From Lotus japonicus (lineage: Eukaryota; Streptophyta; Magnoliopsida; Fabales; Fabaceae), in the NCBI RefSeq assembly GCF_012489685.1, contig NC_080044.1:30608369-30672368 (forward strand): a stretch of 64,000 nt of DNA. Direction: 5' to 3'. Each line of letters begins with the position of its first letter. Position 1 is the stretch's first letter. This document shows, piece by piece, positions 22,981 to 34,405 of this stretch. The notes under the pieces are model-generated. The model was not told the DNA's origin and searched no databases. It saw only the letters and a program-made list of their open reading frames with translations. The translations under genes and the position numbers were made by a program.

Positions 22981-23893
22981 GGATGGTATCCCCTGAAAAT
23001 GGTAACTTGTATAATTTATGATATACAATGATTTGGTATGAAGAAAATGATGAAATGTAGTAAGTGAAATACCCTTTCAGATTTTCCCTTCATTTCTTCT
23101 GGACTTAAGATTGCCTTCCACATGAGCAGACCATGTTTACCTGAAGCAACCATCTCATTCCAGTATCTAATTGTATCGTAATTCACTGGAACACCTGGTT
23201 TGTCAGCATGCTTGCCTTTGTGATGCTGGGGAGTTTCTTCTAAGTTGTTGGTGATCTTAGCAGGATATTCTACCTCATGGTTGTTGCTGTCATAGACTCC
23301 AATTTCAAATTTAGCTGCTTGAATATATGAAAATTTGATCCATGCTGTAGTGTGAAGTTTATATATAGTTCTGAGGATAGTTATAGATTTTCCGAACCAA
23401 TATCTGTTTCTATGCCTATGTGTTTTCATAACTAGGACGTTTCCTGCTGGATCTTCTAATAGGGCATGGTGTTGCAGTTCTTGTCCATATATTTTGGTTA
23501 ACCACCGTGGAATCAGCAGACTATTTTGCAATTTAAGTAGAAGAATGAAAAATTGAGGATTTAGATGAAATAAAATATAAGAAAGGTAACAAACAGAAAG
23601 TACTGTTGGTAAGAACAAGTGTTTACTCTTTGTTTTCAAAAGAGGATTAAATCAATATAGAAGGGGAGGCAAACAGGTAATCAAGAGGCTCTTCTAAGTT
23701 TGAAAGGTAGTAAAGTGAAAAGAAAGCAAAGTAAAAAGCAACATAACAGATAGTGAAATTGCAAAATATAAATTCAATAAGTGTCTTTGATCATTACCCT
23801 GTGTAGGTGGAGGGGCTTGTAGAATAGCTTTGAGTCCTTTTGTCCATTGTGTCTTCTTTGGAGATCCATCTTTAACATGGTAAAACAGTCCAA
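22981..23893 (-). pseudogene. Captured B3-domain-like gene fragment in the Helitron
   Basis: Minus-strand exon 23073-23520 is bounded by AG (acceptor, 23521-23522) and GT (donor, 23071-23072). It encodes LIPRWLTKIYGQELQHHALL, then NRYWFGKSI and FEIGVYDSNNHEVEYP, which fits the layout of a plant B3 DNA-binding domain of REM type. A smaller exon-like block 23798-23893 lies upstream and a start of another after an AG at about 22993; SIRE A cuts that one. A simple 23798-23520 join is one base out of phase, so one block may be misassigned or mutated. It lies antisense to RepHel, as captured gene pieces in Helitrons often do. The B3 assignment is from motif shape only. Confidence 0.45.
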
Positions 23894-23903
23894 CTGAAGT
23901 TAG

Positions 23904-24659
23904 GCAATTAAGATATGCAGATTGATTTGTGAGATTTTATTTCAATATTGCTTTAGTTCTATAAATGGTTAAAAATTGGAAATGAAAATTGTAAAAGTAA
24001 TGTAAGTGGGATTACACATGGTATAATGTATGGTACTGGTTAATTTGTTGTCAAGGTAGGTTTTTAAAAATTAAAAGAACCGAAATTCAATGAAAATAGA
24101 GTATATGATATAAGTCTTTCTATAGGAAATTTGTGTTAAAGTGAATTAGAAGGGTTGAAATTGAATAACACAAAACAAGTATTGACAAGTGGAAGATTGT
24201 TTTTGGTGGATGTGACAAGTTTCTTTTAATTAAGCACAAATACGAATGGTGGTGTAAAACTTATTTACACCGTTGGTGCATAGAAATTAATCTCATAATT
24301 TATTTGGTATGATTGTTATATATTAAATTCTGGTAGGATGAGTATTCTATTTATATTTATGAAAAACCAAAATTCAAAATATGGACACTTAGTTTTATTT
24401 TATTGTTAACTTAATATCTCATTGTAAAATATTTGGAAAAAAAATAATATAACATAGTATTTTATAGATATTGTTTTGATACTTTGTTATTTGTTTTTCT
24501 TTATATTTTCGTATGAAATTATAATTAAATTAAATTAGAAAAAAAATAGGAAAAAATAAGATGTGAGGTACAATTTAATTTATTATATTTTAATTGGATT
24601 AAGACATTTGAATCACATCATATTATATTATAATAAAATATTTTGGAAAAAAAATGGCA
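23904..24659. other. Helitron 3' subterminal region
   Basis: AT-rich, non-coding. Near 24252-24277 there is GTGTAAAACTTATTTACACCG, an imperfect palindrome (GTGTAAA / TTTACAC) of the sort found in subterminal parts of DNA transposons. No gene is visible. Confidence 0.4.
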
Positions 24660-24686
24660 CCGTGCATAGCACGGGTTACTACCTAG
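24660..24686 (+). other. Helitron 3' terminus (hairpin and CTAG)
   Basis: CCGTGC, loop ATA, GCACGG form a six-pair hairpin at 24660-24674. CTAG follows at 24683-24686, and then the host T at 24687. This is the canonical Helitron 3' end: hairpin some 10 bases before CTRR, insertion between A and T. Confidence 0.85.
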
Positions 24687-26299
24687 TACTTCTACCAATA
24701 TATATATATATTAGTTTCTTTTTCCAAACTTCCACCGCCCACTTTTTCTTCTGTTACGTTGTTCTCCTTTCACATGACTATGCCCCCACATAAGACAAAG
24801 GCTTCGTTTGGATTGATGGAGGAGGAGGGAGTGGAGTGAAAGGGAGGGGAGGGAGGGATAGGTCCATTGTTTGGTTTATTTAAAATTGGATGGAGTGGAA
24901 TGGAACCCAATGGTACACATTCCATCAGATACCCACTACTTTCCCTCATTTTTCCTCCCCCCAAATTTGGGAGGAATGAGATGGAGCTAAAAACTAATGT
25001 CTAATAAAATTATTAAAATACTCTTTTACCCTTTTGTAACTCCCTCCATAACCCCCATAATTTTACCCTACTCTTCTCTCTTCACACCTTGCTTGATTTT
25101 GCAATTGTGAAAAAAGCTTCATACTTCTGTGTACATATTATCATCTTTCCACCGAAACTCATTCACGTTGTTTATGTTTTTTTTCTCTTCAATGTTGCTG
25201 ACGCTGCTAAAGTTGTAGCCACAATGTTTATTGCAACATCTTCAATAAGACACACTGCAACCATCAAATTAAGAATGGTTCAAGTTAAGAATATGTCATT
25301 GGTGAGGTTTGTTTTGTATTGTCTTACAGTGTTCTGCATTTGAAAGAAAAAGAAAAGTTGCGTAATTTTTATACATAGTTGTCTGGATAAATTCTAATGA
25401 CTAGTTGCAGTTCATTTTTTTTTTTGAAATTGCAGTTCATTGTTAATTTGTTACCATTCTGAATTATTGCTTCTTTAGGCATTACCTATCATATATAACT
25501 ATTATGTACTTTATAACAAAAATGGGTTGAGAAATTTCTTGCTGTGAAAAAGATGATAATTATTTTTCGACAGTTTTGGTAAAGCAATAAAAAATAGAAA
25601 GGGTAATATAGGAAGAAAAAAGTTATAACTGATTCCGCTCCGTCCGTTATCCAAACAATGGAGTGGAAATTTTGTTCCGTTCCATCATAAAATACCCAAA
25701 CGATGGAATGTGATGTTTGTTCCATTCCATTATATTATGTTCCGTTCCGCTCCGTTATGTTCCATCAATCCAAACATAGCCAAAAGAACCTATCCAATGC
25801 CACGTGTCTTCGTGCAATTGGATCAAAGTTAAAGTGGGTAGGATTCTACTGCATCGCGGACCACACTCTTATGGTGGACCTCTGGTCAGATTCGGCCACA
25901 TGGCAATGAGAGACGCTGCAGCCGTCAGATCTGCTAGGGTGCGTGGCAGCTCCGTGGACCATCAATTCCGGATCAGATCTTTTTTCTGATTTTCTCTTTT
26001 CTTTTTTTTCCGAAAATCCTAAATAAAATAAAATAAATCAAATAAAATACTATAAATATAACAACCCAAAAATAAACAACTTAAATCCTAACTAAATCTA
26101 TAATTTAAAAAGTACTAATTAATGATAAGATAAAAACTACTAAAATCTAACAAATCAAAATAAAAACTCCTAAAATCCTAAAATAATTAAAAATCCGAAA
26201 ATTACTTAAAAATATCATAAAAACTAATTAAAACTCAGAAAATAAATTAAAAATAAAATAAAAGACCCACAAAAATACCCTTATATCCCCGGGTCAACA
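24687..26299 (-). repeat. E 3' LTR, truncated by the Helitron and carrying a TIR element
   Basis: Matches 32207-32834 of the sister LTR from TACTTCTACC to GGGTCAACA, once the insertion at 24800-25781 and its 3-bp duplication are removed. By eye about seven differences are seen over roughly 630 bases. The remaining 796 bases of the LTR are missing because the Helitron sits there. Confidence 0.85.
24800..25781. mobile_element. 982-bp TIR DNA transposon (non-autonomous), PIF/Harbinger-like
   Basis: Ends are inverted: GGCTTCGTTTGGATTGATGGA on the left and the complement of GGCTATGTTTGGATTGATGGA on the right, two mismatches in 21. The sister LTR has GACAAAAGAACC where this copy has GACAAA, element, AAAAGAACC, giving a 3-bp duplication AAA. 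A 3-bp target and GGC/GGG termini suit PIF/Harbinger elements, though those usually take TAA or TTA. No transposase is visible; the 84-codon ORF at 25089 has no recognisable motif. Subterminal GGAGTGGAA / TTCCACTCC-type repeats occur at both ends. Confidence 0.7.
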
Positions 26300-28559
26300 C
26301 ACCACTATACTCAACGACAGCTTGTCCTCAAGCGTAAACTCAAGTAGCTTGTCCTCAAGCACAGAACTAATCACCCCTAAATCAGATGCCAAATTTTAAG
26401 TCTAAAAACCTAGAGTTCATCACAGTAGTTCATGCAAGTGCTAAGATAAGAAAGTGAATAAACTTCAGTAAGTGAGAATTACAAGCAGCAGGGAAAACAG
26501 AGTTAAGAGTCCGTACACAAATAAGCTCACACATCTTTCAGCTCGTGAACAAACAAGTACAGTGCATCAAACCTGGCTATCTTTCAACTCAAAATCAAAT
26601 AAGACAGTAAAGCAATTAGGAGAGACCTCATCAGGTTGTAACAAGGCTAAGGGTGCAATGTAGGTATGGAATTGAAAGAATTGACAACTCAAAGGGCTAC
26701 CCAATGTTGGTTAAGTGATCTTTTTTCATGAAGCACAGAAGAGCAATAAATTCACACATTTAGGCTCTCTCTCTTAATTTTTTTTTTCTTTTTCATCATT
26801 TGGAACAAAGTAATGAAGTGATTGGGGAATATAGAAAGTGGGATGACCACCCCCATAACCTTACTCACTTAGTTCATATTTTTTCCTTTTCATTTTTTTT
26901 TGAGAGAAGAGAAGCCTACAATTTTCGAAGCTCTTGCCAATTTTCAAGTAACTAAGATCACTTAACAACCAAACAAATCACCAAAGCAAGGTACCAAATA
27001 AATAATCATTAAGGCTCAAAGGGGCGCTAAGGGAAACATAAAAGCAAATTCTGAAAGCCAACAAAAATTCCTATAAGTCTCTCTCTGAATCACAAAACTG
27101 CACATATTCAACCGAGATGCAAATCAAGACAGGTTCAAGCAGGTACGAGTATGTCAGAATTATTCACTCTACACTCAGAAACAAAAGGGTAAGTGTACCC
27201 ATAATCAGAACTCAAAACAGTGTTTCCAAGCAACTTAACTCAGGTTCCCAAAGTTACCCAACTCTCATTCTCTTAACACAAACAGTTTCCCACATGTGAA
27301 TCGCCCCAAATAACTTATTTTCAGCAATTTTCACAAACAAAACAAGCATCTAAATTTAGGGTGAATCCGCTTGAGACATGCAAGTAACATGGTGCACAGC
27401 ACAAGCATATAAGGGTAAACTGACTCCACAAAACACAGACTAACTATCATGTAAAACGTAATTAAATAAGACATAGAAACTAAGAAAACTAAAACTGAAC
27501 GAAAAATAAAACAGTAAAAAGATAAGGGAAAGAACTCCCTCATTCTGAGCTTGAGGCTCAACATCATTCTCCCTTCCAGCTCCAATGCTCACGCCTTCTC
27601 CCTCCAAGATAATCCTATAAAAAACACCTTAAAACACAATCAATGAGTGATATCAACTAAAAATATGTAGAACCAAGTTCATATTTCTTTGTGACATTTC
27701 ATGAAACAGTTGGTGAGCATAACATCACAACATGCAATTTAACCAAATAACCCCACAATATTATTCAGACCCCCCAAATTCAAACATGTAACTTTGAAGT
27801 TCTATTTTTGCTCCAAATATGGAGAAGTGAGTGGAGAAGAAGAAGGGATGAGAAAGCATACCTTGGTGGAGAGAAACACGCGTGGAGAAAAGAAACCAAA
27901 ATTCGAAAATTTTAGAACATAGAAAAAGAAGATGGAAGACCGGCGTGGATGAAAACCAGAGGAATGGAAGAACACGTTGATAACAAAAACTAATTGAAGA
28001 AAGAGTTACTTTTTAAAATAAGGTGAAAAGATAAGTCTAAGATCAAATATTGAATTTAAAAGAAAACTAAATCTTTCAATTATATTTTCCCGTGAAATTA
28101 TCTTTCAATTCTTTAAAATTCAAATTTGGTGCTGTCGCACCAATTTTCAACAAAAATAGCACCAAACCCATGCTATGTTTTCCAGTAGCATGTTTATTCC
28201 TCTGGTCTCGCACGATTGCGCCAAATTCTGAAGGAATAGCGCCAATTTCCGCGCTGCAAATTCCAGTAGTGTGTTCACCTTCCTCAACTCATGCTATGGC
28301 CATAAAATTGCATTGGAAAGGCACTGTTTTCATGCTGCAAAATCCAGTGGCCATGACTGGCAGATGTTTTTTTATATTTTATTTTAATAAATAATACCAA
28401 CACTACGAAACGGAGAACAGAAAAAAAAAATATTAAAACTAAGAAAGCAAAATGAAAATGAAATTAGAATTAACAAAATAAGACTAAAACTATCACTTGG
28501 GTTGTCTCCCAAGAAGCGCAATTTTATAGTCTTTGCTAGACTTCCCTGGACTCAGAATG
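26300..28559. other. E internal 3' non-coding region
   Basis: About 2.3 kb without supported genes. It starts with minus-strand CGCTTGAGGACAAGCTGTCG just inside the 3' LTR; the same motif precedes H's 3' LTR (38887) and marks Athila-like 3' ends. Near 28120-28380 there are imperfect repeats around GCTATGG, GCGCCAAATT and TCCAGTAGC. No RT or integrase motif is found in any frame. Confidence 0.5.
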
Positions 28560-31271
28560 TCATCCAGGGTTTATCTCATAGTGCATTGCACTTTTGGAAT
28601 CTTTCAGCTGAGCACACACCATAGTTAGATTTTTGCATGCAACCTCAAGAGCTAAAACACAATCATTAAATTTAGAGTTAAGAGGGATTGAAGATTTCTC
28701 TTCTTTCTTACGCTTTGGCTTCCATTGGAAGCACCCACCTTTTACCTTTTCCTCTAAGTAGATCTTCTCCTTTTGCTCTGACTTCATTTCCTCCTTCTGC
28801 TTGGTATTGATCTCCTTCTTCTGCTCGGAGTTGACAACCATGCTCATTGAGTAGACTTGCTTAGTTTGGTCGCTCTGCACGTCTTCCTTTTTCTTCTTAT
28901 TTGTTGCAACAGCTTTTTCTTTAAGGAAGAACTGCTTCAGCTTTTCATCACTCCACTCTTCCATCATCTTCACCAAGAATACATCATCCTTCTCTACTGG
29001 TTTTGGCTTCAGGTCAAATATATTGAAAATGATCTTCTCATCAGCTACCCTTAAAGATATTGTTCCTTTCCCCACATTTATTTTCGCTTGTGAAGTAGCT
29101 AGGAATGGTCTTCCCAGAATCAATGGTATTTTAGAGTCCTCATCCATATCAATTATCACGAAGTCTACCGGGAACTCGAACTCTCCTACTCTTACTAGCA
29201 CATCTTCAACAACTCCCCATGGAGCCACTATGGAGCGATCCGCTAATTGAAGCATCATCATTGTCGGCTTCAGTTCACCAACATTAAGTCGCTCAAACAT
29301 TGATAGGGGCATTAAGTTGATGCTGGACCCTAAATCACATATGGCTCTCACTTGCTTTGAAGCCCCAAAATTAACAGGTAGAGTGAAACTACCTGGATCC
29401 TTTCGTTTAGGTGGAAGCTTCTTTTGCAGAATAGCGCTACACTCCTCAGTAAGCTCAACGATGTCATTCTCTTCACTCAACCTCCTTTTCTTTGAGAGTA
29501 TCTCCTTCATGAATTTAGCATATTGAGGCATTTTTTCCAAAACTTCAGAGAATGGGAGCTCTACACGCAACTTTTTAAACATAGATACAAACTTGGAGAA
29601 TTGCTTCTCCAACCTTCTCTTTGCTATGTTAGTGGGGAAAGGGGGAAAATGGACTTTGGTAAACTTTTTTTCTAATTCTACTTTTCTCTTTTCCTCTTCT
29701 TTTTCTTTCTGTTTTTTCTTATTTTCTCCTAAAGGTTCAATATCTCCTACAAACTCATCATTGACATTATTGTTTTCTACAATTTTCTGTTTAGGCTCAC
29801 TCAAGGTAGCACCACTCCTAAGAGTTATGGCAGAGCAATTTTCTTTAGGATTAATGACGGTATCTGAAGGAAACATACCTGGGGGTCTTTCTGACATTTG
29901 CTTGGCCATCTGTCCCACTTGAGTCTCCAAATTTTTTATAGCAGCTTCATGATTTTTGAAACTAGTATCTGCTTTGTTAATGAAATTCTCCATCATCTCT
30001 TCTAAGCTTTTCTTTCCACTGCCACTTCCTTGATCCTGAGTTTGTTGAGGTCTTGAATTCTGAGACTGAAATCGTTGATTTGAATATTGCCTCTGATTAT
30101 TTCCTCCTTGATTGGAGTTGCTCTGTTCCCTCCAGGAAAAGTTAGGATGATTCCTCCACCCCGGATTATAGGTGTTGGAATAAGGATTATTTTGGGAATT
30201 GTCCAAAACCTTGACTTCCTCGTCAAAATCTGTTCGGCACTCTTCACTGGCATGAGGACCTCCGCATGTTCCACATTGGACATTATTCACATTAGATATC
30301 TTGGCTGCCTGGAACTGTCGTTGCATAGCTGTCATTTGTTGAGATAATTGCTTGTTTGAAGCAACCATCCTATCATACGCTTCTATTTCCAGTACACCCC
30401 TTTTGTTTTGGCGGTCATTGGTAGAGTTCACTGCACTTTCATCCATTTTATTGATTAAGTCCCAACCTGCTTGAGCTGAAAGAGCATCAAATTCGGCACT
30501 AACTGCTGCTTCCAAGTTTGATCTGGCAGAATCAGTCAAGCCGTCATAAAACCTCTCCACCTGTGCTCCCAATGTGAGGTTGTGCTGAGGGCACTTCCTT
30601 AACAGTTTCTTGAACCGCTCTAGAGCTTCATGGAGATTCTCAGTATCTTCCTGTTTAAAAATCAGGATGTCGTTCTTCAGCTTCCTCAGCAAGGTACGAG
30701 GGAAGAACTTTTTAATGAATTTCTTAGCTAAATCTTCCCAAGTTGTTATGCTGCCTTGAGGTTGGGAGTTGAGCCACTCCTCAGCTGTGTCCCTTAGTGA
30801 AAAAGGAAAAAGTTGCAAACGAACAAGCTCGGGGTTGGGAAGACGTGTAGTACTGCAGTTTCTGATGAACCGCTCTAGGTGAGCATGGGCATCTTCAGTG
30901 GCAGATCCTCCATATTGATGTTGACTGATCAGGTTGATGAGTGCAGGTCTGAGTTCAAAGTTCTGAGCCTCGGCATTCTGAGGGGCTATACTTCCTGGGT
31001 AATCATAACTCATGACAGGTTCATTCAGATCCCTGAGGGGGCGGTTGGCCTCCTCTAATTCTCTTTCTTGCTGGATTCGGCGCACGGCTTCCTGCACCTG
31101 TTCCTCTTGAGTCCTTGCGAACTCCGCTCGAAGTCGCGCTTCCAATTCAGCATTTGTTTCAGCTGCCATTGCAGATGCAAGGGCTCTTCTTTGTTGTGCT
31201 AACCAGTAATGAAAGGTGCGATCGATTTCTGGATCAAAAAGCAATGTCTCTGGATCAACTGTACCTCGCAT
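28560..31271 (-). CDS. Athila-like gag-protease, 903 codons, intact
   Basis: An uninterrupted ORF. Residues about 105-270 are the retrotransposon gag domain (AEEWLNSQPQGSITTWEDLA, FFPRTLLRKLKN, HEALERFKKLLRKCPQHNL). A CX2CX3HX4C knuckle is at 333-345 (CGTCGGPHASEEC). ITLRSG (about 482-487) is a usual Athila mark. Aspartic protease follows: active site CDLGSSINLMP at 645-655 and LILGRPFL at 717-724. The C-terminus is Lys/Glu-rich and the ORF stops before any RT. Gag would build the particle and protease would mature it. An intact frame this long in a non-autonomous element suggests recent use or very recent insertion. Confidence 0.85.
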   Translation of the reverse strand: MRGTVDPETLLFDPEIDRTFHYWLAQQRRALASAMAAETNAELEARLRAEFARTQEEQVQEAVRRIQQERELEEANRPLRDLNEPVMSYDYPGSIAPQNAEAQNFELRPALINLISQHQYGGSATEDAHAHLERFIRNCSTTRLPNPELVRLQLFPFSLRDTAEEWLNSQPQGSITTWEDLAKKFIKKFFPRTLLRKLKNDILIFKQEDTENLHEALERFKKLLRKCPQHNLTLGAQVERFYDGLTDSARSNLEAAVSAEFDALSAQAGWDLINKMDESAVNSTNDRQNKRGVLEIEAYDRMVASNKQLSQQMTAMQRQFQAAKISNVNNVQCGTCGGPHASEECRTDFDEEVKVLDNSQNNPYSNTYNPGWRNHPNFSWREQSNSNQGGNNQRQYSNQRFQSQNSRPQQTQDQGSGSGKKSLEEMMENFINKADTSFKNHEAAIKNLETQVGQMAKQMSERPPGMFPSDTVINPKENCSAITLRSGATLSEPKQKIVENNNVNDEFVGDIEPLGENKKKQKEKEEEKRKVELEKKFTKVHFPPFPTNIAKRRLEKQFSKFVSMFKKLRVELPFSEVLEKMPQYAKFMKEILSKKRRLSEENDIVELTEECSAILQKKLPPKRKDPGSFTLPVNFGASKQVRAICDLGSSINLMPLSMFERLNVGELKPTMMMLQLADRSIVAPWGVVEDVLVRVGEFEFPVDFVIIDMDEDSKIPLILGRPFLATSQAKINVGKGTISLRVADEKIIFNIFDLKPKPVEKDDVFLVKMMEEWSDEKLKQFFLKEKAVATNKKKKEDVQSDQTKQVYSMSMVVNSEQKKEINTKQKEEMKSEQKEKIYLEEKVKGGCFQWKPKRKKEEKSSIPLNSKFNDCVLALEVACKNLTMVCAQLKDSKSAMHYEINPG

Positions 31272-31384
31272 ACACTGAACACACTAATTAGAAGCACCCG
31301 TTCAATAAAGATGAAATAAAAAAAATTTGAAAGACAAAAAAAATCTAAACAAAAGAGATTAATTAAAACTAGTATTGGAAAGAC

Positions 31385-31404
31385 AATCCCTGGCAACGGC
31401 GCCA
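31385..31404 (-). other. E primer binding site
   Basis: Minus strand TGGCGCCGTTGCCAGGGATT, a few bases inside the 5' LTR, the usual PBS type of Athila and related Ty3 elements (tRNA-Asp class in published descriptions). Confidence 0.75.
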
Positions 31405-31410
31405 AAAACT

Positions 31411-32834
31411 TGATAGCTCATTTGCAAGTGTACAAAGTTGCCCGTAGTAATAAATTATCGATCCCTCGAGGATTGTGATTCAATACTAATTATATTAACT
31501 TCTAGTATTTAGATTATGAAAATAAAAACCAATTTTAAGGATTTTAAAGATTGTAACAATCACTAATAAAAAGTAAAAGCGAAAATCAAATAGTTTATGA
31601 AATCAGATGAGAAAGATAGTACTTGGGTCCTGTTTCACCTATTCGGCTTATGCCTTTATTCTAACAATGTTCATATGAATTTAATAAACTCCTCTACAGC
31701 GATTTAGCCTATGTTCTAGGATGTTGATAACTCACACGCCCTAGACTTTCAATTCAATTACTAAGTCTGTTTTACGAGCACCTAGACCAGGGAATTGAAG
31801 ATTAAGTTCTATTTAAACTAGCCAACGCAATTAGGTTCTACTCTTGAATCAAGCAGTAGGGAACGCCTAATCTAATTGTTTCCTTGTTTCTCTAATTCCT
31901 AATCAACTTCCGTTCTCATAAGAATCAGTAAACTACTCGCATGCATTCAAGTATAATCAAGATAAATTGAAACAACTACGTAGATTACTAAACAAAATTC
32001 ATATGAAGCAAAGGTTCGAATCAAAACATAATCCTAAAAAGGATCCACACCCAGGTACTAAAAGAGGTTTAGCCAAGCATGGCCATAATCAAGAATTTAA
32101 GAGATAAGAAAAATAGCACCTAAAATCTCCAGGAGAAACCTTGCAAAAGCTCTCAAAACCCTAAGAAGTCTGTGCCCAATTCCAATCACCAAAAACTCCC
32201 AAATAATACTTCTACCAATATATATATATATTAGTTTCTTTTTCCAAACTTCCACCGCCCACTTTTTCTTCTGTTACGTTGTTCTCCTTTCACGTGACTA
32301 TGCCCCCACATAAGACAAAAGAACCTATCCAATGCCACGTGTCTTCGTGCAATTGGATCAAAGTTAAAGTGGGTAGGATTCTACTGCATCGCGGACCACA
32401 CTCTTATGGTGGACCTCTGGTCAGATTCAGCCACATGGCAATGAGAGACGCTGCAGCCGTCAGATCTGCTAGGGTGCGTGGCAGCTCCGTGGACCATCAA
32501 TTCCGGATCAGATCTTTTTTCTGATTTTCTCTTTTCTTTTTGTTCCGAAAATCCTAAATAAAATAAAATAAATCAAATAAAATACTAGAAATATAATAAC
32601 CCAAAAATAAACAACTTAAATCCTAACTAAATCTATAATTTAAAAAGTACTAATTAATGATAAGATAAAAACTACTAAAATCTAACAAATCAAAATAAAA
32701 ACTCCTAAAATCCTAAAATAATTAAAAATCGGAAAATTACTTAAAAATATCATAAAAACTAATTAAAACTCAGAAAATAAATTAAAAATAAAATAAAAGA
32801 CCCACAAAAGTACCCTTATATCCCCGGGTCAACA
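31411..32834 (-). repeat. E 5' LTR, complete
   Basis: 1,424 bp, starting TGTTGACCCGGGG on the minus strand at 32834 and ending GCTATCA at 31411. It is the uninterrupted reference that reveals the Helitron and TIR-element insertion sites in the left LTR. Confidence 0.85.
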
Positions 32835-34405
32835 CTTCATTGAGGGATTTGCCAAGATTGTTGGACCTTTGACTTAACTGACGAGGAAGAATCAACCTTT
32901 TACATGGACTGAGGCGTGTGAATCAAGTTTTCAGACTTTGAAGGAACGTTTGACGACGTCACTTGTGCTTATTTTGCCACAACCGGAGGAACCTTATGAG
33001 GTCTACTGTGATGCTTCGCATCAAGGCTTAGGATGTGTACTGATGCAACATCGGAAAGTGGTGGCTTATGCTTCAAGACAGTTGAAGACTCACGAGAGGA
33101 ACTACCCGACTCACGATTTGGAGTTAGCTGCCATTGTGTTTTCGCGTAAGATCTGGAGGCATTATCTCTATGGTTGTACTTTCACGATATTTAGCGATCA
33201 CAAGAGTCTTAAATACCTGTTTGATCAGAAGGAGCTGAACATGAGGCAACGAAGATGGATGGAGTTTATCAAAGACTATGAGTTTACGCTGCAATATCAC
33301 CCTGGGAAGGCAAATGTAGTTGCTGATGCTTTGAGTAGGAAGATGCATGTCTCGTCAATGATGGTTAAAGAGCTGGAGTTACTGGAACAATTTCGAGATA
33401 TGAGTTTAGGTGTGACACCGTCTGAGGGGAAGTTGAAATTCGGAATGATCAGAATCGCCAGTGGACTGATGGAAGAGATTAGAGAGCAACAACTGCAAGA
33501 TGCGTTTCTGTTAGAGAAGAGGAACTTGGTAATTCAAGGGAAAGACCCGGAATTCAAGATAGGAGCTGATGATATCCTACGATGCAAGGACAGAGTTTGT
33601 GTACCCAATAATCCAGAATTGAGAAGGCTAATCATGGATGAAGGACACAAGAGCAAATGGAGTATTCATCCGGGAATGACCAAAATGTATCAAGACCTGA
33701 AACTGATTTTTTGGTGGCCGGGAATGAAGAAACAAGTGGCCGAGTATGTAGCTGCATGTTTGACTTGTCATAAGGCGAAGGTAGAACATCAAAGACCTGC
33801 TGGTATGCTACAGAGTCTAGACGTGCCAGAATGGAAATGGGATAGTATATCCATGGATTTCGTGGTAGCTTTGCCAAGAACCCAGAAGAGACACGATTCG
33901 ATTTGGGTGATTGTGGATCGTTTAACTAAGTCAGCGCATTTTCTACCAGTGAGAACTATCTACAATGTGGAAAAGTTGGCTGAGATTTATGTGGCGGAGA
34001 TTGTGAGACTACACGGAGTTCCGACGAGTATTGTGTCTGATCGGGATCCAAAGTTTACTTCGCACTTTTGGGGAGCTCTTCATGATGCGTTAGGAACCAA
34101 GCTGAGATTGAGTTCGGCGTATCATCCACAAACTGATGGGCAAACAGAGAGAACTATTCAGTCGCTAGAGGATCTACTACGTGCTTGTGTGTTAGATAAC
34201 AGAGGAAGCTGGGATGATCTTTTGCCATTGATCGAATTCACATACAACAATAGTTTTCATGCGAGTATTGGGATGGCACCGTATGAAGCTTTGTATGGTC
34301 GAAAGTGTAGGACACCGTTGTGTTGGTATCAAGATGGGGAGAGTTTGTTGATTGGGCCAGAATTGCTGCAACAGACGACTGAGAAGGTTAAGCAGATCAG
34401 AGAAT
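32835..34405 (+). pseudogene. F pol fragment: RNase H and integrase
   Basis: Starts inside pol just after the E insertion (FIEGFAKIVGPL). RNase H carries its acidic residues in [20 protein letters not shown] and [11 protein letters not shown], followed by NVVADALSR. Integrase has the HHCC segment (H in [18 protein letters not shown]), then [21 protein letters not shown] and [18 protein letters not shown] at 32875-32877 interrupts the frame, otherwise open to 34434. The last dozen residues after KVKQIRE are foreign, marking the deletion into LTR sequence. A chromodomain, expected after integrase in this lineage, is absent. Confidence 0.85.

Larger units (their letters stand above)
1..24686 (+). 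mobile_element. RepHel Helitron, 5' end outside the window, with nested insertions
   Basis: A rolling-circle transposon reading rightward. It carries a Rep/helicase gene (2897-16259) and ends at 24686 in a Helitron-type terminus, a short hairpin then CTAG followed by host T. The insertion site is proven by the sister LTR of element E. E's intact LTR reads straight through AA|TACTTC at 32206/32207, whereas the left LTR is cut exactly there. The missing 31411-32206 counterpart is nowhere to the left, so the 5' terminus lies outside the window. Tat, SIRE A and probably the far-left SIRE and LTR remnants are later insertions inside it. Non-coding sequence and a B3-like fragment fill the 3' part. 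Confidence 0.75.
24687..32834 (-). mobile_element. Athila-like element E: gag-protease only, non-autonomous
   Basis: Reads leftward: 5' LTR 32834-31411, primer binding site, gag-protease ORF 31271-28560, non-coding region, 3' LTR from 26299. The 3' LTR carries a small transposon and is cut at 24687 by the Helitron. There is no RT, RNase H, integrase or env sequence in the 2.3 kb between gag-protease and the 3' LTR, so the element depends on proteins from elsewhere. It inserted into the pol gene of chromovirus F; the right flank (CTTCA, 32835-32839) is one target copy, the other being outside the window. Confidence 0.8.
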
